From Embiotoca jacksoni (lineage: Eukaryota > Chordata > Actinopteri > Embiotocidae): DNA of 64,000 nt. Positions within the stretch are counted from its first letter, which is position 1, and each line of letters starts with the position of its first letter. Position numbers and translations under genes: made by a program. Positions 1 to 14,660 of this stretch are shown one piece after another. Location: positions 13,634,085-13,698,084 of the forward strand of contig JAKOON010000012.1 of the NCBI GenBank assembly GCA_022577435.1, read 5' to 3'. The notes under the pieces are model-generated. The model searched no databases. It was not told the DNA's origin and saw only the letters and a program-made list of their open reading frames with translations.

Positions 1-702
1 CTCTCCAATGTGAGAATAATATGCTGTATATATCTTCATTGCAAAGTTCAGATATTTGATAATAAAAGGCATACGTGTTCTATTGAGTATCTAAGTGGTT
101 ATTTCAAGTAAATGAAGACAGCTTTGTCCCGAATTAAATGCACATTACTTTACATATCATGGGCTAATATTTATACTGTTTTGTTTTTTTTAGGGTTATA
201 TGACAGTCAGAGATTGTCTGTAATTACTCACAAGCTTGTGCGTGATGCTTATATACATTTTGATTGGTTCATTACACTCAAGAATCACAGCATGCACAGG
301 AATGTGATGGCATGACTCTTTTCTGTGGACTTTGTCGCACTCTAGTGGTCATTTTATAAATCAAAAATGTTATCCCATGTTTACACGATAAAAGCCTGAG
401 CCGATAAGGGGAGAGTTTAATTATTTTTTTGGGGTGTTTTTTTTCTTTTTTTCAAGATTGTTATTTAGTTTCTGTCGATATAATTGTGTAGGATTTGATA
501 AACACGGGGTAGGATAGACTGATGTCCGACTTATTTTTTTGATGTAGCACCACCGAAAGGCACAATTGTAATAGTGGACTTTTGTGATAAATATGTTGAG
601 CTTTCGCATAAAAAAACCCAACATAATATGCAAGTGCTCAACAAGTGAATGAATATGAGTATCTAACACTATGTTCAACCCAAATCAATCGTTTAGACGT
701 TG

Positions 703-734
<32 letters not shown>

Positions 735-739
735 CCCGT

Positions 740-944
740 CTTTCGCCGCCTGTTTTGGGGGGTTGTGCTGAAACCTGGCAACCCGAGCAGCGGCCAGCAG
801 AGTTGACTGAACGGCGTCAGCCCACATTATTATTTATGGAGGAGGATTCACGTCGCTTAACGAGACCAACCTGCGGTATTTGTGCGTGGGACTTGACAGC
901 ACGTTGACATGGCCGGGTCTTTGAAAGAGAGACGGACCGTCGGT
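740..944 (+). promoter_or_regulatory. ankib1: CpG-rich promoter and non-coding exon 1 of ankib1
   Basis: Sequence becomes abruptly GC- and CpG-rich after a poly(A) run at 702-731 and stays so to about 1,140. No TATA box is evident. A strong splice donor (GGT|GTAAGT) ends the leader exon at 944. The matching acceptor is at 3,311/3,312, just before the ankib1 start codon, so this is the likely 5'UTR exon; its transcription start cannot be fixed by eye. In mammals ANKIB1 lies head-to-head with KRIT1 (established knowledge). No KRIT1 coding sequence is visible in the first 700 bases, so a shared bidirectional promoter is possible but unproven here. Confidence 0.6.
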
Positions 945-3332
945 GTAAGTCGGAGCACGTGTTCCTCTTTGTTTACGAAGTTGATCAACTGTGCTAGCTG
1001 GCGCTAAGTTGGCTAGCAGCGCGGCTAGCGTGCTAGCTTAGCGCGCGCGCGTGTGTGCGCGCGCGTGTGTGTGTGCGCGTGCGCGCTGACGTCCGTCCGT
1101 CTGTCCGTCAGTCCGTCCACGCAGCTGTTCGCGTCATGATGTTGTTCTTGTTTGAATAACACACAGCTTAGCCAGCAGCGCTGTCACCAAAACAGAGGGT
1201 CGGTTTACAGCTAGCGTTGTTTAATAAGGTCGGTGAGCGGTTTTATTTTAATTTTTATTTGATTTGATTTATTCACCAGAATTATAACAAACTGTGTTCA
1301 CGGAACACAACATGACAGTCTGCTAGCGGACGTGGTAAACACGACCCGACCCGGGGAGGAGGAGAAGGAGGAGAAGGAGGAGGAGGAGGAGGCCTGCACG
1401 GAGGAGCTCAGGGACTCGTGGCCGCTACGCAGACACACCGTTGTGTTTCTCTGTTGCAGCAGCTGGAGGCGTCGTTCAGTCCGGTCGGACGAGTCCGACT
1501 CACTGATGTGTTCACCGTCGACGTGGTTGTATAACTGTGTTCAAAGATCAGGTGTTTACAAAGCGCTCCGCCAAGGTGGGACGTCGTGTTTTGTCCTGTC
1601 CTCTTGACGGTGTGTCCCCTGTCCCCTGTCCCCCCCCCCCATCGCTCCTCACAAGCTGGACACACGTTTCCAGATGCAGGGGACGTTAACTCGTGCCACC
1701 GGCTGCACTGTTTACATTGTTCTTTTATTTCTTTCTTTTTAACGTGTAAATTGGGACGTGTCATTTAAATATGTGGGTTTTTATATGCTGCCGGGAAAAG
1801 CGTCAACACATTCACTCCAGTTAAATAAGTACACGGTATTTAATTATTGGTTGACTGAATAGAGAACAAATGATAAGTCGTATTAATGTGTTTGTTGGAC
1901 AGAGTGAGAAGTCCTGTCCTGCTCCACCTGTCTTCTGCTCACCCTCCAGGTCCATCAGTCTTTCTGAGGAGTTCAAACACCACAGTGTGAAATTATGGCC
2001 GTATTTGAACTTAAATGGGCATCTGCTTCTGTTTTTAATAGGAAAGGCAGCGCCTCATAACTGTGGGAGTTCTTTGACTCACAGTGAGTAATACATGTTC
2101 CCAGAAAATTACCAAGGTTTTATGAAAATTACCCAGAATTCCCTACTTGTCCATTCTTGTCATTCCTCCCAAATCAGTGTTTCAGACCCGTCTTCAGTCT
2201 TTTTACATGAACTGTGGAACATAGTAAATTGTCCTACAAATTGAAATATCAAAATACCTTTGCCATGCTTTCTAAACTTTGGAGAGTTGAGTATGTGGTG
2301 TGTCGACCTCAAAGGTTTTTGGATCGCATTCTCTCTCTCTCTTCATGACCGGATGGTTTTAAATACATTTGAATGCTTTTAAATCCACTTTGTAAGACGG
2401 GGAGATGGAGTTGCTGCTGTGACTGATGTTGTTGGAATCATTGCTTGAATCGCACTTTTATTTCTTGGAATGTTTTATACTGCAAATCATTTTGTGCTAT
2501 TTCTATATATTTAACTTGTTCTTAATTGTTGGTGCTGCCTGACTTGACCAGGACTCCCTTGAAAACAATATTTTTTAATCTCAGCTGGCCCTTTCATGGT
2601 TAAATAACTGAATAACGTCTCTACAAAAGGCAATATTGTGCACAAAGATTTGCATGGAGACTTCATAATATCATAAAGTAGACGACATATTGTACCAAAG
2701 AAGACAATGCTGTGTTTTGTAGATTTGAGCTGCAGGTCTCCAGAAACGCATAAAAGCATCACATTGCCCGAACAGTCACGGCCATATGGTGCTCCGGTGG
2801 AAGCAGAATGCTGACTCGCTGCATGTTACTCTTCAGCTGAGGATGTCTTGCTTCATAATGACTCCTGGCCTCGGTGGGACGGGCAGCGCTGGCACAGAGA
2901 GGCGGAAGCTCCTGGTGATGCCAGAGGAAGTCTTGTCCTTTTCTCTGTGTGAGCTTTGTTCTCTCTATGTTTAGTTATTCCAAACAAACAAAAAAAAATA
3001 AAAAGAGATGCATAGGGAGGGAGTTTACAGTGCTGTGGTGATGCTGACACAGGCGCTCGTGGCAGAGCAGCCTGAGCAACCTTGAGGATGGAATTCTTGT
3101 CCTTGTGATTCAGAGGGAGCGGAGGTTTTTACGTTTTCATAGAGGCAGAGCTGATTTCTCTTGAACCGTAGCTGACGATGTTGTTGTGTTATTGGGGGAA
3201 ATCACAAGCTCACTGACCATTTCCTCGCTAGGCCTTGTTGGACTGAGAAACGGCCATTAACGAAGTGAAATTCAGTTTTTCTCTTTTTTTTTTTTTCTTC
3301 TTCTTCTTTAGGACACGCAGTATGCTGGCTAA
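909..3332 (+). other. Spliced upstream ORF in the ankib1 5' leader (18 codons plus stop)
   Basis: An ATG at 909-911 in a good context (GACATGG) opens 12 codons to the exon 1 donor at 944. Joined to the acceptor at 3,312 it reads 6 more codons to TAA at 3,330-3,332, about 76 nt before the ankib1 ATG. An earlier ATG at 836 would give a 23-codon ORF ending at 907 if the transcript starts far enough upstream. Translation is inferred, not shown. Confidence 0.4.
1040..1120. repeat. Alternating purine-pyrimidine GCGC/GTGT tract and GTCC repeats
   Basis: About 1,042-1,087 is an uninterrupted mix of GC and GT dinucleotides, followed at 1,090-1,120 by imperfect GTCC/GTCT tetranucleotides. It lies about 100 bases inside intron 1 of ankib1. 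Alternating purine-pyrimidine DNA of this kind is prone to the Z form (general knowledge). Confidence 0.8.
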
Positions 3333-3408
3333 TTGGACTTGAACAGGTTGACGACGACTTGGGAGGCTGCTGTGTCAGTCGGAGCTCGAATCCACGGCAG
3401 GAGAAGAA

Positions 3409-6279
3409 ATGGGGAACACGGCGACCAAGTTCCGTAAGTCTCTCATCAACGGGGATGAGGTGCTCGCTTGCCAACTCTATGAGAGCAACCCGCAGTTCAA
3501 GGAGGCTCTGGATCCCAACGCTACATATGGAGAGTCCTACCAGCACAACACACCTCTCCACTACGCTGCCCGGCACGCCATGGCACGCCTACTCAGGTGA
3601 GGATGTGGCCCAGATAAAATCAAACAAGCAAGCAGACCTAATGTACACATTCAGTCACATATTTTTGGACTGGCTTCTGTCACTGAGGGGAAAACGGACA
3701 TGTAGATGTTGATAGATGAGAGGAGTATTTGATTAAGTTCCAGCTTTCTGTCAAGTGTTCTTTAAACTTCTTTAGCAGTCTGTTGCTGATCAACTGGTTC
3801 CATCTATTACGGTACTGCTGTATCGTAAGGGAACATTTTTCCTGTTTTGTCTCTATACGAGTCCGTCCCATCTGCCTCGCCACATAGCCATCTGTTAGCA
3901 GCACTCAGGAATGCAACATGCTGGGTTGGAATAGAATGGGCTTCCATGAGCTTCCCATTTTACAAGCTAACAGTCTTGCATGTGCTTGTCTTTATTCCAC
4001 TCAGACTCTATTCTTTCTCCACTAGCAGAATGCTTGCGCAATTTAGCAATTTGTTTTTATGTAGTGTACTGTTTATAACCCTAACCCTAAAAATACATGT
4101 CAGTAGCGCTAAAATGTGCATACAAAATGAGAAGAAATCAAAAACAATGTGGGCTAAGAATTGTAAACACTTGTGAGTTACCTTGTTGACCAACACTGAA
4201 GTTTTTATTTAACTACACGTGGATCCTACACAGCCAAAGCATTTAAATGAGCTGTTAATCCTGTCTCCTTCTTCTCGTAGGTCTTTTCTCTTCAGCAAAG
4301 ATGGCAATCCTAACAAGCGTAATGTGGGCAATGAGACATCCCTGCACCTTCTCTGCATGGGGCCCCAGATCCTGACCTCAGAGGGGGCGCTGCAGCCGCG
4401 GATCTCACGGCCGTATGAAGACGAACAGCGCAGGGCAGAATGTCTTCAAGTCGTCCTCACATGGACCGGAGCAAAGCTGGATCACGGAGAGTACGAGAGT
4501 GCTGACGTTAATGCCACTGACAACAAGAAAAACACCTGCCTACACTATGCTGCCGCCTCAGGCATGAAGACTTGTGTTGAGGTGAGATTTGCAAAATTTG
4601 TAGGATTTCTTTTTTCTGAGCTAAAATATTCTCAAGTAAAGCATTTTAGGTGTAGATCAAAGGGTTCATAGTTGGGAACTGACAAACTGTACTAAGACAG
4701 GGAGCAATTTGAGGGGAAGGAAGATGAAAGAGGCTGGGGTAACCCTGATGTGAACACAAATTATTCAATATCTGCCCTTTTGTACTATGATTATTTGTCG
4801 AATAGTTCCTGGTGTGTGGCCTGTGTTGTTTCTAGCCGCGACCCAGGGTAAGGAACAATAATTTGCGTGCTCACAATCATTAGATCAAAGCCCTCCCTCG
4901 TTAGTTTTCAGAACATACTGTGCCACACCGTACATCTTATTAATCTCTGGGGCAGGATGCATCACATACACAAGTGAAAGAGATAAAAAAAAAAAAAAAA
5001 ATGACTCTCAGTATCTTCCTATTCAAAGCTTGAGTATAGTATTAAAACCAGTTTTGCCTTTATTGTCATTGAACAGAATGCAAACAAATTATAAGTGCTT
5101 CTCCTGATGCTCTAAGAAAGACAAACAACCACCTAATTGTTTAATCCTCATAATTAAAGGCTGGGTGTACAATATGAACAACAACAATTATCAGATGGAT
5201 TCATCTATGGCTGCGCAACTAATTATGAATAATTAAATTAAACTGTGTTTTTTAATTTAAATTTAAATGATTCATGGTTATGTAAATGTTTCCTGTTGAA
5301 TATTTGTTTCTCCTTGTAGCTGTAGAGTGACATGTAGCAAAATACTATTCACACCATGTGGAAAACGAGGTGTGAAGGTTGGGATGCAGATAGGTCTGTT
5401 GTGACATAAAAAGAGAAACCCCGCATTGGAGTAAAGTGACAAGAAGTGACATTTATATTTGAGAGAACAATTTTATAATTTTTGTAAAATGTCTCGATCA
5501 TAACTGTTTTCACAGAAGCACCATTTCCATTTATGGTTCCTGAAGCTGACATTTGTATTGTAGTCTATATCAAATTAAATGTGATCACTGTCGCCTCTAT
5601 TTGAACTACTAGTACATATTTAGTGGTTTAGTTTGTGGTGTTTTCAGCTACATATACAGCCAGTAAGCTTTATTACACATTCTTGAATGCAAAATGTGTC
5701 CCATTAGTCAAAGCCACATTTTCCTTTTGTTTTCACTTGCTCAGTTCCTGGTGCAGAGAGAAGCAGACCTGTTTGCGGAGAATGAAAACCGCGAGACTCC
5801 ATGTGACTGTGCAGAGAAGCAGCACCACAAGGAGCTGGCCCTGCGCCTGGAGTCGCAGATGGTGTTCTCTCTTGCCCCTGAGGCGGAGGGCATAGAGGCA
5901 GAGTATGCAGCCCTCGACCGAAGAGAGGTACACAATAACATAGCAAGAGGCGGTGGGTGTGCAGCTTTCGGTTTGTCACCCTCAGCTGGTAGCACGAGCA
6001 GTATTATCAGGATCAAACCTCGGCCTAACAAAGTCATTTTTGTGATTGTTATTGCTGTGTCTGATACAACTCTTTGAGTGAGCTGCCTTGCATACTCTAA
6101 CGTAGCCAAACCCACACAGAGGTTGTAGCATAACACTGTGTCAGTGGTGTAATATTGATATTGATATACCTGAAGCTACATAAGCAGGGAACAGAAGACA
6201 CATCATTTGTAAGATCTGAAATGATTTCAGTCAAAGAGTTTGTAGGTCTGTAGTTTCCTCTTGGAACCAGACACTAAAT

Positions 6280-6374
<95 letters not shown>

Positions 6375-9300
6375 CGGTCTGGCATTAGGCATATGACTCC
6401 TATTATCTAAATGCTGTTAAAGTCTGGGTAAGTCATGTGTCAGCAATCATCTATATTTGATGTGCTTGTATTCCTTTGCCCCATCTTTTTACTCCCACCC
6501 TCATTTCTCCCCTCCCTCCCCTTTACCCTGATTTCACCCTCTGTCTTCCCCTCTGCTTTACTTTTCTCTGCCAACCTGCCCTATTGTTTTTGCCTCCTTA
6601 CCTTCCTCCTCTCCTCCTGTCTTATTCTCCTCTCATTATTATTCTCCTGTCCTCTCTTGTCTGTGACCCCTCTTCTCTAGTTGTATGAGGGTCTGCGGCC
6701 TCAGGATCTGCGGAGGCTGAAGGACATGCTGATAGTGGAGACGGCCGACATGCTGCAGGCACCGCTTTTCACTGCAGAAGCACTGCTACGTGCCCATGGT
6801 ACAATTAAACACACACACACACGACACACTCACAACACAGATGGAAACCATCGGTTTGTCCTGAAAATGGTTGGAACTGGGAATGTTCTGGTTGCTTCCT
6901 GGTTTAAATAAATACCATTTACAGTCATGTGAAGCAATAAGCACATACCTGGGAAACTTGGATTTTGATCCCCTTTGATACAGTGCCTACAGATAAAGGT
7001 GATATACTTGAACAACACCACAATACATTTTGCTATTTCAATCATTTATTCAAAAGAAATATCAACAGATGTCATATTCATATTCTTCTGTGGACGCTCT
7101 TGGCCTCAGAATCTAGTATCACCCTCTTTTGCAGAAAACACTTCTAGGCATTTTACATAATTGTCCACCAGTCTGTGACGTTGGCTTGCTGAAAGTGCTG
7201 ACCACCCTTTCATGTAAAATCCCTTCAGTTGAGATGTTTGAGGGCTTTCTAGCATGCACTTTGAAACTCTCCCACAACATTTAAATGGAATTCAAATCTG
7301 AGCCATTCAATAAACCTCTATTTCTTCTTTTTGAGCCAAAGTTTTGTGGATTTGCTCGTGTTTTTTGGATTATCGTCTTGTAGAAGGGTCAACTTCAACT
7401 CACAGACAGGTGACCTCACATTATCTTCAAGCACTCTTTGATATGATGCAGAATTCATAGTTGAATCAATGACTGCAAGTTGCCCAGTTCCTGAGGCAGC
7501 AAAGCAACTCCAAACCATAACATTTCCATGACCGTGTCTCACAGTTCATATCAGGTTGTTCTCCTTAAAAACCTTTAGTACAGCTTTTCTGTACTAAACT
7601 ATATCAACTGTTACTATGACCAAACAATTCTTTGACTTATCCGTCCGGGGAAAGTTATAGTTTTGCTCTGATGCTCTTTTTGTGCCACAAAGGCTTTTTC
7701 CTGACACGTTTCCCATACAGGTCAAATTCTTTCAAATGTCATGCAGTTTGACATCAACAAGAGTTATCTGCAGATTCCTTGATTCAATTTTGGGTTTCTT
7801 GGAGACTTTTCTCTGAATCAAACAGTCTGCTTTTAGACTGAATTTGCTGAAGACACACTGGCAGTCGTTTTACATCTAAACCACTGGTAGATGATTTTCC
7901 CACAGTGGAAGGATTTATTTCAAATGATTTGGAGATAATTTGTAGATTGAATTACTGAGACTCATACGGATCCACAGCCTTTTCTCTGAAGGCCTTAAGG
8001 AGCTCTTTAGACTTTGGCATTATGATACCACACACTTCAATTGCAAAGACACCCTGGATGACAGAGTTTGAATAATACAGACTGCACCTGTCGCTCCCTA
8101 AGGAGGTTCCAATAATTGGCACCTAATCTGGAACTCTCAATTAACATTTGAATGATGAATTTGAAGGTGTGATAAATTATGGGGTGTATACTACTTGCTT
8201 TTTCAGTGTGAAAGATCTGTGGATGCACTTATGTTTTCACTTGACTCTGTCTGTAACATCTCTGGGTTGATCCTGCCCAAACTCCTTGTTTCCACAAAAA
8301 GCTGGTTCTTGCTCAACAAATCATATTTAATAGTTCTGTTTTAGTTGAATATAAACACTGTTAAATGTGTAATTTTTTTGTATTATGATTAGAGATATAT
8401 TTAAAAGAATTTCACTTGTATTGCTCTCAGTGGAGACCATTGTTAAATACTTCAAAAGTTTTCAGTGGTCTTTTCCTTCCTACCAAATATATGATAAAAA
8501 ATACTGATACACTCACAAATTAGGTTACTCACACTCGTCACTGGACTTAATTTCAACAAGAGTTTCCACAACACACACGCTGGCTTCCACAAGCAACCTG
8601 AACTATGTGTTTTTTTTCATATCTTTTTTTTTTTTTATCATATATTACTGTTGCTAATATAGGTTTGCGTTTTCATGTGAAAAATGTTCTGTTCTTACTC
8701 GAAAAATGTGTGCAGTGAAATGCTGCTCAACTGAGCTATATTACATCATTACAAAAAGGACATTACTTGTTGGCATCACTTGTTTGGTTATATTTCTAAA
8801 TATAAGCTTGGTTGCTTGATTTCTCTTAGTCACATGACATGCGGACATTGACTTTTTTCTTATAGGTCACTTTGCCAAGCAGTGCGTCTGAAATCTTAAC
8901 TTCCTTCTTCGTTTGAATTACTTCACTGTTGCTCTTGTAACTTTGGGTTTCCAAGGCACTGAGTAAGTGCATTACAGTTTGGATTTGATTTACAGCCTTA
9001 AGCCATTAATTCTCGAACCAGCGTCACTTAGCTATAAGATCAAATGTATAAAAAACTTCAAAAGTTCAAGACATTTTTATTTGATTTGACGCTTTTTAAA
9101 AGCATTACTTCAGTCAATTTAACTTGGCTTAAATTTTTGTCAAAGACTTTACTGCCCCATTCTCTAATTAAATGGATTTAGTAGTTCTCTGCTGAGCTGT
9201 GTGTGCTACATATGAGACATACTTTTGGGAGCTTAGTGGGGGGAGAGTGACCCCAGAACGGTGCTATATTTATTCACCTCTATCATGGGAATGCTGCATG

Positions 9301-12300
9301 TCTCTTTAAAATGGATGGGCCATTTTGGGATTTCTGATAATCTCTAGGAGAAGGCTTTTTGGCGTTGCATGTCATCTATTACTTATGAAAACGTTCACAA
9401 ATTTACACACATTCTAACTTTTATATTTCCATAATCGTCTTTTCAGAGTTTTCTTGTAATTGTTCTTGTTGCTTGTCTGCTGAATTGTCTGCTTGTCAAA
9501 CTGTACTTCTGATAATTTGTCATTTTTGAAAATTAAGACTAAATGTGCAGACTTTTAATTTCAGACTATTTTTAATGGCCAAAGGCATGAAGATAGGGTC
9601 ATACTCATTGATTAGTTTTAATTGACTGGCGATGGAGGAATTGTTGCGACATTTATTATCTAAACGAGGCCATTTAGAGTCTGAGGCCTTTGATTGGTGG
9701 GGAAACGTGTCTTGAGGCTGATAATGGCCTAATTACACAGATGACCGGGTCATGTTCCTTATTTTAGGAGGGGAGGATATTTGGACTCAGGCACTGTCCA
9801 CAAGGCATTCAATATTTATACTGAAAGGCTCTCAAACCTGCTCCTGTGCTAATGTGATATTGAACAGCTATTCTAAAACAGAAAACCAGATGGCAGCAGG
9901 TCTTCGCTGTTGGCTATTTGAAAGGCTTAGATGGCAGTATTGCTACTGTAGTGGGATTTGTGTTTATTTTTGTGCTTTCCAATTCTTACAAATTTGTGAC
10001 TGGACAGACACATTTTTTTTGCGAATACTTTTTTTGTGGAAGAAATGACAGTTTAGTTGAGAACAAGTCTTGTTTTAACAGGTTGTATTGAGATTCTGCC
10101 ACATGTTGTCTATAATCTTTATCCATGTCTGTTTAAGGCTCAACCACAAAGCATTGTAACCTAAAATCACACAATAGTGATTTCTATCGACTCAATGATG
10201 CATGACATAAACAAAAATGTAATGTGGTCAAAACAGAACTATTAGGTTTCATATATACTTCCATTATGCTGCTATTTTTTGGTTTCAGATTGGGACAGAG
10301 AGAAGCTCCTTGAGGCCTGGATGATCAATGCAGAGGAGTGCTGTCAACGCTCAGGGGTACAGATGCACAACCCACCTCCAAGTGGCTATAACGCGTGGGA
10401 CACCTTGCCCTCACCCCGGACACCACGCACCACCCGCTCCTCCATCACCTCCCCAGACCAAATCAGCCTCATGCCTGCAGATGACGAGTCTTCTCTGGTG
10501 AGATGCCATAAGGTTCCTTATCACAAAGGTCGAGATGTAATGGGACCTGTATTTGTACATATCTGTTTGGTACGACACGCTCTGTTTGTTATAAGGTTCC
10601 TGTTCAGCACCCCCTGTGTTATCTTTTGTTTTTACTGATGTGCTGAAAGCCTACCAGACAGTTTGTCCAAAGCAAGGAACAGACCAAACCATGGATTTTG
10701 TTTGCTACTCCTGATTCACAAAGTAGTCCAAATTAATTGAGGACAAGTAATTAACTAAAATGATCACTTTTACCTGAAAAATAGGTATAAGCACCGCTTG
10801 TGAGACACGCATGCAAATTAAAAAATGGGGCTTGGTTTACAAGAGTTTCTATGTGCCTCTTAGGAACAGCACTAGGTCAGACTAAGCCTCAAACTTACTT
10901 CTTTCTTTTTTTTTTTCCAGAATTTGTAATGTTAGAAAGTGTAGGGCAACTTTAAATGGCAATAACAGGTGCAATATATGAAAACATCGTTTTATGTCTG
11001 TTCAACGGAACTTATCAGGGAAGAACCATCAGATGAAATTAAACCGCAGGTAGCCCCAGGGAGCGGCATATTTTCGTGACCAAGAAGCTGCTATACCAGC
11101 AAGGGATAGCTGGAAGCATAGAAGTGCACAGACTAATAGTAACTGGCAGTGGACCCATAAAAACTCTACACCAATGTTTATTTAAATCAAGTCCCCACGG
11201 TGCTGCAGATTTCCTGAAGTGTTTCTGCTGAATTCTTTCATTTTCACTATCACACCTGTCTTTCTGCATAATATTTCATTATTTCCCAGCTTTGCATTGC
11301 TGGCAATCATTAGTATTCATGCCAGCAGTGTCCTGCAAACATAAACACCAGCAGGAGAGGAGAACCAGTGAACAGAAAAGAAACAAAATAATATTATCTT
11401 ATGAATGTGAATCATCCATCGACCAATGAGCGAATAGGTAGAAAAGAAAATCTCATGGCCACTCTCTGATTCTGTGTCAAACATTACGTCATTAGTAATC
11501 AAACTGAGGTACGTTTATGCAAAGCTTATACACAAGTGTCAGTGTAGCTGTCTGCTAGCTGTTCTTCTCAGTTTTTACATTTTGCCATTTTAACAATTAA
11601 GACAAATATTTTGTTGGTTTTAAACATCAACAACTCCCATGAGTGATTGACATGTTGTCAAAACCTCATTGAAGGTGTGTTTTCCACTGTGATTACACAA
11701 TTTGCAAGTCTGCAAGGTCACCATGGACCTTCATTGAGCCCCTGCTGTTTAACACCCTCTGTTAAACTGCCCACCTGTTGTCATGACCTTGTCTGGGATT
11801 TCCCAATAATTACCAGTTGCGCTTGTCAATTTCCTCTGCTGACTTCTGAGTCAACAATGGTCAGGATTGAAATTACACTTGATAATAGGATGCCCCGCAC
11901 CGAAACAATGTTTAGTTGGTTAAAAGCTTTTTCATTGTGTTGGCACGTCATCTTTTTTGACCACTCGCTATACAGGAATGTGATTTCATCATGTGTTTGA
12001 CAACCATCAGAGTGGGCAACCGGAGGGTCAGGAGCACTTAATGCAAGGTGCTTGATGTATGGATATGTGTTGAGTGTTTTTTCAACTGGCCAGATTTAGA
12101 TCACAGTGCAGTATTTGGGATCAATGCTGCAAACTTTGTTGTTCATTAAAGTTGGTGCTTCAGTGTAGGTATTGTAAGCAAATGGCACTTCCTCACGGGT
12201 GACGTGTATTTGAGAATTTAGAAAGTGATCCCACAAAAAGTGGGTACACAAAAAGTTGGGGCGTTAATGTGACACATCACTGGCCTGAGCTTTTGAAAGG

Positions 12301-12629
12301 ACATTGATCATTTTGCACACATGACTGGTAGATGTTGTAGAAGTTTTTTTTTCCCCCTGTGAAGTAAACAATTCTTAGATGATAGCTGATGCTGACAGAC
12401 TTTATTTATCAATGATTCTCAGAGAAATTATAGGTTGCATTTGTCTGACACTCACTATATTTTGTCATGGCTAAAAAGGCATGCCTTAAACTGCACTGCC
12501 AATCGACCGAGTCCACTGAAGGGCCTGTTTAAAGGTTGCAGTTGATTATATCACATTCTGCTCTTTCACAAATCAATACTTACATTGTCAAAGTACACTG
12601 CCTTCTTTAGGTCGTTCACTGTAACAAGG

Positions 12630-12722
<93 letters not shown>

Positions 12723-12814
12723 ACACTAACTTGGCAGCAGAGCCATATGCTCAGGAGAGGTCATGATATTGGCACAGTGGCTTGTTATAAACCTCTGGCT
12801 ACTATTGTGTGCAG

Positions 12815-12853
<39 letters not shown>

Positions 12854-14594
12854 TATCAACTCATTGAGGGCACACATTTCCCTTCCATCCATGACATTCC
12901 TTTAGATATTAAAATCAGGCCAGACATCACAATCGTTGGAGAGGATGCCCCAGTCAGCACATTCTTAGATTGAGTTTGAATGAGCCACATGCTCAGGAGA
13001 GGTCATGATACAGTGACCTTTTGTAAAGCTGTGTAGACTGTAAATGATTGAAATGAGGATGTGGATCTTGTACGAGGGCCTTTTGAAATTGCAACACGGA
13101 TTCTTTAGTGATTAAAACAGGCTTTATTTGTCTAAAATGACCGGAAAACAAAATAGGGTGTCATCTTGTGGCAAAAAGCACCATATTCATTGATATTCAT
13201 GTCTCTGTTTTGTCTCGCAGTGTGGTATATGCATGTCTTCCATCTCCGTCTTTGAGGAACCTGTCGACGTGTCATGTGGCCATGAGTTCTGCAAAGCATG
13301 CTGGGAAGGGTGAGTCCTAATCTGTTTTGGCCTGTGAATTCTGCAGATTAGTTTGGGGTGAATCTGATTTCCTCACACTGTCTGCAATATATCTCTGTTT
13401 TCTAAGGTTTCTAAATCTAAAGATCCAAGAAGGAGAAGCCCACAACATTTTCTGTCCGGCCTTCGACTGCTACCAGCTAGTGCCAGTGGAAGTCATAGAG
13501 AGTGTGGTCTCCAGAGAGATGGACAAGCGCTACCTCCAGTTTGACATCAAGGTAAAGATGAAAAATAGCCATGTGCACTGAACTATTACCTTTTTGTACA
13601 GAATATTAAAATAATAATATCAACTTGGGAGCGAGACAAAAGACTCTGGCAGTTACATTTTAATCTAAAGATTGCACTGAATATGGATGCAAGTTTACTG
13701 ACATGTAAGTGCACAAGGGCATAAATGATGAAACTAGAGATTGAATGAATTAAAAACTGAGCTTTACTTGAGCTTTACTTGCCACAACCATGAATAACAT
13801 TCACTTTACATTGGATTCCACATAAGAAACTTGTATTCATTACATGGGTTCCTTAATTAAGAAGTCTAAGAGATACAACCCAAAAATAAATGACCAGCCT
13901 CTTTGTTTGAATTGTCATGGGAACAAGAGCAATATGTAAGGCAGCATATTCAGCTGATTCATTGTTATCATTTATTCATTTAACCTTTCTCTTCTTCTGT
14001 TGACAGGCGTTTGTGGAAAACAATCCAGCAATCCGCTGGTGTCCAGAGGCGGGCTGTGAAAGAGCGGTCCGACTGAACACCCAAGGCTCTGGGATCTCCA
14101 CCGCAGACCCTTTGAGCTTCCCCCTCCTTCGGGCTCCTGCTGTAGACTGTGGCAAGGGACACCTCTTCTGTTGGTCAGTAATTAGTGCTGTAAATATGGA
14201 GATGTCAAGATTTCTGTTTGTGTATAATTGTCTTTGCTTTTCAGAACTTTCCCTTCTCTAATAGTAATGATGGAGATGACAGAAAACAACATATTGTTGT
14301 CTAGTATTGACACTGATGCTTTGATTTGGTTGAGTAGAAGTCAGATAAGCTGTTTATTACATTTGTAGTGTTTTACAGAAAAACATTAGAAACGCATGTT
14401 TTTCTGTCATGATGAATTGTTTTTATTTTTTATTTTTATTTTTTTTATGTTAAAGTCATAAGAAACTCTCAAATGCTATATAACTGTAAAAATTGAAAAA
14501 CAGTTTACAAAAAGGTTTGAAATTTCTAAGACTCATTTGAAAACTGGGAGTTTACTCAAACTCATTAATTTTCTGTGTAAAGCTACTCAATTTA

Positions 14595-14660
<66 letters not shown>

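Noticed and set aside
1332..1764. Overlapping 91- and 118-codon ORFs near the ankib1 promoter
   Set aside because: They arise from GGA-rich purine repeats in intron 1 and overlap in opposite strands without domains.
4076..4090. Telomere-like CCCTAA repeats
   Set aside because: Only two units inside an intron; too short to mean an interstitial telomere.
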